A stretch of 64,000 nucleotides of DNA from Adiantum capillus-veneris. Taxonomy: Eukaryota > Streptophyta > Polypodiopsida > Polypodiales > Pteridaceae. Of the stretch, positions 55,921 to 64,000 are shown in pieces (positions within the stretch are counted from its first letter, which is position 1; every line of letters starts with the position of its first letter). Both the position numbers and the translations under genes were made by a program. Location of the stretch: the NCBI GenBank assembly GCA_014529385.2, contig CM043963.1, positions 94,398,412-94,462,411 of the forward strand. Reading direction: 5' to 3'. The notes beneath the pieces were generated by a model. The model was not told the DNA's origin. It made no database searches and was given only the letters and a program-made list of their open reading frames with translations.

Positions 55921-58308
55921 TGATAGCCGTTTTTTCGGCTCTCTGTAATTGCCAAAGTGAGTTATCTCACCCTATCAAATCACTCAAACAATGTGGTTAC
56001 CCTCACCCTTTCACTGTATATATGTGCGTGTGAGTTAGGGGACTTTTCCCATATCTCCTTACTGAAATAAAAAACCCTCAATTAGCTAGTCATTGGGCTA
56101 GTTGAGCCAAAAAAATATAAAATATAAAAAATATAAGTATATTATGGCCCATGCGTATGTAAATATTTCTTTGTATATAGGTCCTAAAAAAAAGATTTTT
56201 TCATAATTATTTTGGTATTTATTTAAATATTTCTACCTAGGTGTGTATTATTTATGCTCTGTACATTGCCTCACCATTACCACAATTTTTCTTACCATTT
56301 TTCATACTCTTTATTCCATATAGAAATATTTTCATGTAAGCTTCTCTTATATTTGGTGTAACTCCACCCCAACAAAAATCCAAAAAAACTAGTTTTATTT
56401 ATGCGTATATTTTTTCACTATTGTGATTTTTCCCTTCCTACATCTATTTTGTTTTTTTTTTCTAAAAAATTATAACACCAAAAATATTTATCTTTTTATG
56501 GTAGCCTCATAATGAGAGAGATTTCTTTTGACCCCTTTATATTTTTTCCACTTATATTATTTATATTTGACATGTACATATTTTTTAGACCCCTCAATAT
56601 TTGATTTTCTTAGTTGTACTATTCACTTATATCATGATCTCAACAATATCTTCAATTATAGATCTACCAAATAAGGTCAAGGGTAGGTGGCATGCATACA
56701 TGCACTATGGAGGGCTCACTCTTGGAGGTATTCAAAATAATCATCCAAAGAAGGACCCCACAAGGACCTTGTGCAGTGGAAAAAAACGGTCGGTTTTGTT
56801 GAGTTTTTAAAGTTCACTTGCTCTCCAAATTTGAAAAGGTGATACAAACAAAAGTTGTAGCTCCTGGGCTGGACTTTTGCCTCAAATGTTTTCATATTTT
56901 TTTGAGCTACGAGCTGTGAGCTATGATTTTATTAGTGGAACCCAGTTTTCCCATGCTATGCAGCCACACTCTCTCTTCCACTTTATCATTTTCCTCTTTC
57001 ACACACACTTCTCCACTCATCATCCCCACCTCTCTCACCACTCCTCTCTGCACCCTACTCACCTTCTCCTCAACCTTGAAGAATAAGAGAAACCATGGTG
57101 AACTCATACCTCCCACACACAATTCCATTCCAAAATTGACCACCTAGTCTCATTTTTCCTCCTCCAAATTACCCATATCTATCAAAAAAACCACAAAATT
57201 CAGCCTCTTCTCTTAAAAGACAGCATCATGGTGGTTGATTACTCAGCTTCAATTACCTTGTCTCTCAAGGAAGGTCAAGAGTGGAGAAAAAATGTACCGT
57301 CAAAGCTAGTGGACCGTCAACAAGCGTCAAAATTGGCCCTACTCAAGACACTTGGAGCATCAACCTTGTAAGAAATCCACCTTTTCTTACCTCTTAAGAG
57401 TTTTTCTTCCTTATTTGTATCCTACATGGATACTCCCATTGTAAATATCCAATTCCATTTGTAAATTAATACTAACTCTACTAACACTAACCCACTATGA
57501 AAAGTCCTATCACCTCCATTTCTCTCCTCTCTCTTTCCCCACCAACTTCTTGATAATTCCAAGCAAAAGAAATTAGATAAATTGCTGAAAATCTAACCCA
57601 ACCATGGTTAGAGGAGTAACCCTAGCCTTCAAAATTGCTATAAAAGGAGGGTGTAGCTAGCACAAAAGGGGGGAGAAGAAAGAGCACTATGCTATAGCTT
57701 GAGAAGCCAAGCTCAACCTCTTGAGAAGGAGCTCTTGAGTGGAATCTCATTGGCATTAGGTATATGTATGTGTTGTATTAGGGGTGATTAGCAAGGGAAC
57801 TCTATGCCATTGTAAGAGAGAGTGATCATTAAATTGAGAGTAGGAAATCTATAATTTCTCCTACTAGAGTAAGCCCAACATTTGCTGAATCAAGGAGGGT
57901 GAATTTGGACTAAGCATGGATACCTTGTCTCCCTTCCAACGTGAAGTCATGGACAATAATGATGTGTAAGTGTCTTGGTGTTTTATTTAAGTTCTTGATA
58001 GCTTGTCTCCGGGTATTGTTATCAATTTAGCCATAAATCCCACATGCTGTAAGAGGGCGACAGTGTGGAGAGGACTCCCCTGGCCATAAGACAGTGATTG
58101 GGGTGGTTTTTTTCTTGTGATGTGTTGTGGTGTAATTTACTCAGGCTATGTTGAACAAATACTAATCTCACTTTGATTGGTCATGACAGATTTGTAAGAA
58201 GGCATTAGCGCAACAAGCACCCCCTTCCCCCTTCTCTCTCTTTCTTACATATATATATTTATGTTTGCTTGATCATTAACGATACACTTCAAAGCAGCCC
58301 GAGCACCA

Positions 58309-58375
<67 letters not shown>

Positions 58376-58633
58376 TTTTAGTGTGTGAGAGTGTTCCATT
58401 GGTGTTAGGGTTAGTGTAAATTCCTTGCTTGTTTGTGGGTTGCTCTAACGATTCTCCTCTTTTGCGTCCTAGTTCGCTCTTAAACTAGGTGGTGCCCCTT
58501 GTGTAGTTGGGATTTGGCTGGGGGTTTGTTGTTTTGGTTTGTGTTGTGTTGTGCCCCAGCCCCATTGAGCAGCACGCGAGCCTTGAAGGGTGTCTAGAGG
58601 TTGTCTTCTTGTTGCCCGCCTCGGACCGCTTCA
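55921..58633 (+). repeat. Element B 3' LTR
   Basis: 2,713 bp; the 10-bp excess over the 5' LTR is mainly a longer CT run (58310-58372). Confidence 0.95.
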
Positions 58634-59400
58634 GCAGATGCAGATTGAAGTGCAGTTGGCACAAACCACAGGCTGTGCAGGTTCAAAGGGGGTGGATGTT
58701 GTGTAGCTCCACTCCCATGCTAAGAAAGATACCAGGAAGATGCACATCGAGCTTAATTGAAGCAAGTTTTAATGTATGCCAGATCCAGCTTTAAAGGGCC
58801 AATAGATGCATCGATGATGATAAAAAGGAGTATTCTTGAAGTGATTATAGATGGGAGATTATGTTTTTGAACTATAGTGCTTGAAGTGCTCTAGCGGCCT
58901 GTCTTTATGACTTGTCGATCAGAGAAACGGCGAGAAAGTTATGTCGATTTGAAGTTTGAGTTGATGCAGATTCGTACCAGATTGGGCAACTACAGCTGAG
59001 AGGTTTGAGATAAAGTAAATGCATGGCCTGAAGTGTTCACTTTGTGGAGCATGTCGGTCTCTTTAGATCAAAAATTGAAGTTACGATAACCGAGATATTG
59101 CCAGATTAAATTTCCTCGGGGGCCACTTCCGTGCCAGGTCGATTGCCTTGGTTGGTGTGCCATCTAGGGATTGTACAACCTCAATAGCGTTTGTATGCAT
59201 CCTATGATGAGATAATATGGCTTGAGGCTGGTGTCATTGCCGACACTACTGAGCTGGATGATTTTTGGCATTATTCAAGATGTTGATATGAGAAATACAA
59301 AACCGAGTGCGAAGGGAATGCCTTCGAGCAAATCCAATCACCTGTACTTGCATCTCGAGGGCAGGAGACACTATCCAAAAATCGGGTAAGTAAATTCACA
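58634..59400. repeat. Module R copy 3, right part
   Basis: Resumes at GCAGATGCAGATTGAAG, directly continuing 48289. Otherwise like 38657-39440, with a gap near 58765 (GAAGC joined to AAGTTTTAATG). Confidence 0.85.
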
Positions 59401-59423
59401 TTGGTGTTGTAAGATATGAGCTG

Positions 59424-59606
59424 ATGAAAATAAACATTGTGCTTAGCAGAGATTTGGCCGATATGTATACGGAATATGGTATCCTTTCGGAGGCACAAAA
59501 AGTTCTCGATGAGATTTCACTTAAAAGGTTGGAAGAATTCCAAACATGTGTTGGACGGATACGCCACGACGGACATCAGCACAGTGAGAACTCACCTAAC
59601 ATGTAA
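59424..59606 (+). pseudogene. PPR relic
   Basis: NIVLSRDLADMYTEYGILSE and AQKVLDEISLKRLEEF, sister of 39492. After about 59550 the two diverge. Confidence 0.6.
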
Positions 59607-59856
59607 TGTCAGCTAAGGACGAAGCTCGACCCGCAGGTGCGTGGAAGCAAGCATAAGGTGTCAACCTACACTCGACCGACTCCTATCTAATTTCTACAGA
59701 GGTCTCTACCAATTGTCTAAGTCAGAGCCTTCAAGAGTGCATAAGAGGAAACTTCCTGCAACGCTTTCTAGAGCCGAACACCCATCAAACAATCTCGAAA
59801 CACCATAGAACTTGAAGGAGACCCTACTAATACCACTAGGTTACTCTCCCTAAGGT
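59607..59856. other. No gene seen
   Basis: No feature of note. A 17-bp direct repeat ATCCCGACCCAAAACAC lies just beyond, at 59867 and 59933. Confidence 0.4.
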
Positions 59857-62800
59857 CTATGAACCAAAATCCCGACCCAAAACACCCGGTGCAGAAAGAT
59901 GTAGGATGTCTAGCCAAAATCTACAGGATACCATCCCGACCCAAAACACTGCTAAGATGGTTCTACAGATTTTCCTCATCATAATGCATGTAAGGTCAGG
60001 TGAGCTAGTGAACAACTTTATGGTGCTCGTTAGGGTTATCACCATGTATTGGACACTTATTCTCTCACCTGCCTTCAAGCCCGACAGCTTGGGGTAGTTC
60101 AGACAAGTGGGTTGGCTTCTTTGCAATATTTCTTGTGCCTTCCACGTCCTAATCCTTGGTAGAGGACAGAAGCTGAGGTTGTCTCTGATATTTTTAGGTG
60201 CCTCTACCAAGTGGATTAGGTATTGTGGGTACTTTGTAAGCCAGGCCTTCCTCCACTTTGGCTATGAATCCACAATAAGCTTGACCCCTTCTGGTTTTGA
60301 GGTATCTGCATTGTAGAGAGGTACAGCTGGCTCTTCTCTGATCCGCTTGTTTATGGTAGCTGCCTCATATTTCAGCAATGGATATGGGAGAGAGGGTTGA
60401 AGCCACTCGCGCCTAAGGTTGCTGGCGTCGATCTTCTGAATGGTCATAGATTTGAAGACCCTCTGCTCCCACTCCAAGGCTTCCTTTGTGGTTTCCCTAA
60501 GCTCCACCTCTATTGCTTTACGCAATTTGTCTTCCTCTTCTTGTGTTAGATCCTCTGGCTCTTGAGAGGATCCTGCTAGGATTTCCTCTTGCATAGGCAT
60601 GTCCACAGGATCTGCCACATTTTCTAGGTCAATGCCCTGATTCGCGGCTGGACCTGTGCTCTCTGCCTCTCCTCCTTGCTGGCCTTTCAACTCCTCAATT
60701 TGCCTGAGGAGTTTTTTGATTTTCCGTTTCAGCTTCTCCGCCCATATTCACGAGGAGGTCATTAAGTTCGGCGTTTATTCTTTCTGCCTCCTCGAGCTTT
60801 CTCTTCATGCTTTCCACTTCCTCTTGCAGGTATTTTTGGCCCTCTTCCATTCTCGTTTGCATGACTATAGAACCTTCTGCCATCATCAAATCTCTGCTTT
60901 CTCTAGAGTCAACTCTTTCTGAAGTTCTTGCATTTTCTCCTCATAGAGTTGACTCTTAGTCATGATTTGAGTCGAGCTAGTAGCTCTGACTCTAGCAGGT
61001 GATGCTCGCAGCCTCTGGAAGGTTTGATATTTGACCTTGAGTTGATCTTTGAGCTCTAAGACCTCATCCTGGCTTGCTTCTTGATCTATCTCTGCTCTTT
61101 CCTTGGCGTTCCTCATGGCTTCCACTTCTTTCGATTCTTCTGCCAGCTGTAGTGTCATATTATCTCTTTCTTTCTCGGCATCTAGCAGTGACTTGCTGAG
61201 CTGCTTCTGACACTCTTCTTCAGCTGCTTGCATTCTTTTTGCTGCTGCCTGATTTGCTTCTTCCATTGCTTGGAAGTTTTGTAGTGCCCTTGCCAAGCTG
61301 GCCTGTAGGTCAGCTTCTCTCTCCTTTTGCCTTTGGCTTTGTGCCTGCAGAGAATCGACTTCCATTTTGATCTTTTCTTCAGTGGCCTTGAGAGTTGTCA
61401 TCTCTTTCTCTGAAGCCATGGATTGTGTTCTCAATCATGCTAGCTTTGTCATCACCACGTCCCAGTCATTGGAGGGCGGGTGCAGCTTCACTATGTCTGT
61501 AGCAATTTCTTTTAACTCCACTAGCCTGATTCCTTGCATTTGTTCTTTAGGCCTTGTCCTCGCCAAGTCGAATGTGACTGTGACGGCTTCTTCCTTCGTA
61601 TAGCGTGCATCTAGCAGGTCCAAAAATGCATAGTAAGAATCATCTAATTCTTTTTGCTCAGTTTGAGGCTTGGCCTCTTCTTTTGGCTTAGGATCTTGTC
61701 TTTGCTCTTGCTCTTCTTCTTGCTTATCCTCAGCCTCCTTATCTTCTTGTGTAGGGCTGCTAGGAGGTGGTGAGGGCGGTGGTGATGGCTGTGGGCTGGG
61801 TTTAGGGCTGGTTGGTAAAGATGCAGGTTTGACCTTTAAGTCCCTGTCTGCTTTTATTTTTCTTTCTCTTTCCTGGGTCTCTTGCTCATCCAGCAGTTTC
61901 TGTCGTATTTGTTGTACTTCTTCCTCTGTGAAAGGGACATGTGGAATGTTCTCTGCTCTGCAGCATCAAGAATCTCAAAATTCTTGATATAATCTTCAAA
62001 TCGGTCCCTTTGCACTCTTCTGGATCCGGACATAGACTCTAAAGATGGCTTCCAGAGTTCGCTTAAATCACCCTTGAGGGCTCTCTCCACTCGAAAACAC
62101 TCCATCAGCCTCTCTAGTCTTGCCGCTTTCTGTGACCTCGTTTCTTTGGCCCGCACTTGAGAAAACTCCTTCTTCCCTTTCTTCTGCTCGGGCTGCTCCT
62201 CTTGGATGGGCTCTAGCCGTCTTTTCAGTCTTGTTTCCACCTTTGGTGCTCTTTGCGGCTCATCTTCCTTGTCTTCTTTTACTCTCAGCCAATCATTCTG
62301 AGACGGGGGGTCAGGCCACCTTCGTTTTGCGTGTAGTGCCCCATAAATCACCTTGGTGATCAGTTCTCCTGGCACTATATAGGCTGGCTTCTTGTTGCCC
62401 ATCTTTACTAGGCTGTCATATATATATGCTGCATAGTTGATTATCTTTGGGGTGCCTTTCGTCATTGCCCAAGTGAACGTTGTGGAAATTGCACCTGGCG
62501 GCATCCTGTACTTCTGTGGCCTCTTTGTGCACATGTGGAAGTACTGGTTGTATAACTGGCTCATGATTGCCACTCTTAGGTTGGCAATATCTTCAAAGGT
62601 GTAATTCCCCTTCTTCTCTTTGTACACCTTGACCTTATCCCTTCTTTTTGTTACACTATCCCCCTCGTTGGAGAGGTCTAGTGCATCGGCTACAACCCGC
62701 TCAGTGATTATTATCTCTATTTCTGGTCTGCCTTGTAAATCTGTTACCTTGGCCACTCCATCCTCTTTGATGCTTGTCACAAACTCCCAGACTCTTTTGA

Positions 62801-63107
62801 TGTCCACCCCTGCCAGTATTGCTTCAAAGTAGTTGTGGAGATCAATCTTCTCCAAGTAGCCGGCCATCTTGCTTTGTACAAACTCATTGAGTTCTCTCGG
62901 CAGCATTGGTAGCTCTATAACATTGCCTTCAGTGTCTTTGAACACTCCTTGGTAGATCTTTAGGTCATTGGACTCTAACAGATCCTCTTGTATCCATGTG
63001 CTGGTGGGCTTTAGTGTCCCTTTTGGAATGACGAAGGGTTCCACTTCTTCTAGATAATCCTTGATGGTCATTCTTTTCCTCTTTGCCGGTGACTTCGAGG
63101 CTGCCAT
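59857..63107 (-). pseudogene. Large unclassified ORF (~1,080 codons), decayed
   Basis: Starts MAASKSPAKRKRMTIKDYLE at 63107. N-terminal globular domain of about 260 residues: DLKIYQGVFKDTEGNVIELP, IEIIITERVVADALDLSNEG, PPGAISTTFTWAMTKGTPKI and YIYDSLVKMG. Its layout (short head, then an I.IT...VA.AL.L..EG box) recalls plant transposon-associated proteins, but I cannot name the family. A basic stretch follows (KVETRLKRRLEP, KKGKKEF), then a Pro-rich linker (PSPQPSPPPSPPPSSPTQ near 61790), a coiled coil of some 250 residues (61430-60690) and a C-terminal domain with REWLQPSLPYPLLKYEAATI and EEPAVPLYNAD. Damage: a 5-bp duplication CTCTG at 61951-61960, TGA at 61435, frameshifts near 60887 and 60740, TAG at 60262. 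The C-terminal end is uncertain. Confidence 0.6.
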
Positions 63108-63272
63108 AGATCCTGTTGCACTCAGTAGTCCGAAGTTAGCGATTTTTCCATATTAGCTGCGAAACTGAGTTTTACTTATCCAAATGACTTGAAAATTGAA
63201 AATAAAGCTTAAAAAGAACTTGTGAAGTTGTGCATGTGCTCACAGTGCAAATCTAGCAAAACAAATTCATGT

Positions 63273-63296
63273 AGACATCCTACGCGTAGGATGTCT
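63273..63296. promoter_or_regulatory. Perfect palindrome, copy 1
   Basis: Arm AGACATCCTACG followed directly by its reverse complement, 24 bp, centre 63284/63285. 166 bp upstream of the ATG of the large minus-strand ORF. Confidence 0.75.
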
Positions 63297-63556
63297 TTTT
63301 CATCAAAATTGGTTCATACTTGACATGCAGGTAGTGTAAGGCTCATGGAACATGGCTATATGCTTATATTTGAATTTGGATATCAAAAAGTGGATTTTTG
63401 GGCTAACTCAGGCTTTAGGTCACAATTTGGGTAGAATGTCCATCATAGGTAGCAATTTATGTCCAAATGGGTTGAAAATTGGTATATGGGCTTATTACAC
63501 CATGGTATTGGCTCCCATGATGTCACTCTTTGCACAGAAGGCTAAATTTATGCTGG

Positions 63557-63580
63557 AGACATCCTACGCGTAGGATGTCT
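63557..63580. promoter_or_regulatory. Perfect palindrome, copy 2
   Basis: Identical 24-bp palindrome, centre 63568/63569, 284 bp from copy 1. In both, TTTCATCAAAAT follows. Confidence 0.75.
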
Positions 63581-63837
63581 TTTTCATCAAAATGACATGA
63601 AACTTGTTCTGTGGGTTGTCCGTGGCCTATGGAACATGGCCATGTTCTTGGATTTGAATTTGGACAAGATTTGATGCTTGTAAGGCTCTGTGTGGTGTTT
63701 TTAGGCTCAAAAAGTGTATCTTGAAGGTGTTGGGGGTCAAAAGTGATTAGAATGGCTTCAAACTTGATATATGGGCTCCTGATGATGAGGTGATTGGATC
63801 TAGAATGATAAAACATCCCTTGCATGTCAAAAAAGTC

Positions 63838-63869
63838 AAATAGACATCCTACGCGTAGGATGTCTATTT
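63838..63869. promoter_or_regulatory. Perfect palindrome, copy 3
   Basis: Same core, extended to a perfect 32-bp palindrome with outer arm AAATAGACATCC; centre 63853/63854, 285 bp from copy 2. TTTCATCA follows again. Confidence 0.75.
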
Positions 63870-64000
63870 CATCATTTTTCCCTTTTGACCACACAGATTG
63901 GTTGTTGATGTGTTGGTGAATGTGTTGTGCAAGTTTCATTGGACTTGGACAAGATTTGGTAGGTCTATGGCCCATTATTGCCTCTATGCCCTAACTTTGC

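Larger units (their letters stand above)
48290..58633 (+). mobile_element. Element B: Ty3/gypsy (Tat-type) LTR retrotransposon, full-length structure, RT deleted
   Basis: LTRs 48290-50992 and 55921-58633, TGATAGCC...CTTCA. The primer site, two leader ORFs, gag, protease, RT start, archaeal-type RNase H, integrase and polypurine tract follow in order. Flanks ACAG (48286-48289) and GCAG (58634-58637) form a 4-bp target duplication with one change; sister copies of module R show the empty site. The RNase H with SNNEAEY and no chromodomain place it near the Tat group of plant Ty3 elements (inference from motifs). RT is mostly deleted and two stops break gag-pol. Confidence 0.93.
63108..64000. repeat. 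~284-bp tandem repeats carrying the palindromes
   Basis: Around the palindromes the units are only loosely alike (GGAACATGGC, ATTTGAATTTGGA, ATATGGGCT recur at matching places). No gene seen; the 150-codon minus-strand frame at 63523-63975 reads DILRVGCL twice only because it runs through two palindromes. Confidence 0.65.

Noticed and set aside
63273-63869. Possible CRISPR array: short identical palindromes at regular spacing
   Set aside because: Spacing is 284-285 bp with related DNA between, only three units, in a plant nuclear context; no cas genes.
63523-63975. 150-codon minus-strand frame
   Set aside because: It spans two palindromes and diverged repeats and is not protein-like outside them.

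Overview
The window is nuclear DNA of a land plant and is dominated by transposable elements. It holds Ty3/gypsy and Ty1/copia LTR retrotransposons with plant-type primer sites, many pentatricopeptide (PPR) relics, an EMS1-like leucine-rich-repeat receptor relic and long CT/CA microsatellites. The style of the PPR relics (MYAKCG, GKRVH and KAQKVLDEL motifs in many decayed copies) makes me favour a fern or another non-flowering plant. That is an inference. I see no intact single-copy host gene, no rRNA or tRNA gene and no CRISPR array.

Layout. 1-5780: element A, a minus-strand Ty3/gypsy element (part of pol, gag, two leader ORFs, one LTR) running off the left edge. 6779-7504: a decayed Penelope-like reverse transcriptase. 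7.6-12.5 kb: mostly non-coding, with CA, CT and TA microsatellites and a small foldback element. 12545-23639: a dead Ty1/copia element with 192-bp LTRs, into whose pol gene element C (15323-22190) has jumped. C has 1.56-kb LTRs and a gag but no pol; instead it carries a chain of small leader ORFs and a downstream ORF with a membrane segment. 24728-28042: element D, a minus-strand chromovirus-like Ty3 element with most of pol deleted. 28331-32582: a palindromic satellite of about 179 bp per monomer, interrupted by telomere-like DNA and a 248-bp insertion. 32.6-33.4 kb: a degenerate minisatellite.

33.4-59.6 kb is a duplicated block (modules R and X) with gag-like and PPR relics. Between its two copies lie relics of an LRR receptor, split into opposite strands, and more PPRs. 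Element B (48290-58633), a close relative of A with 2.7-kb LTRs, is inserted in the second copy; the uninterrupted target can be read in the sister copies. 59857-63107 holds a large decayed minus-strand ORF (about 1,080 codons; coiled coil, unknown family). Upstream of it are three copies, 284-285 bp apart, of an identical perfect palindrome.

How it fits together. A, B and C share a primer-site style (TGGTGCC), a U5 hairpin followed directly by a second TGGTGC, a CAG-type 4-bp target duplication (B and C), related gag proteins and a conserved ~70-residue leader ORF of unknown function. C lacks enzymes of its own, so an A/B-like element could have mobilised it (inference). Nearly all coding regions here carry stops or frameshifts.
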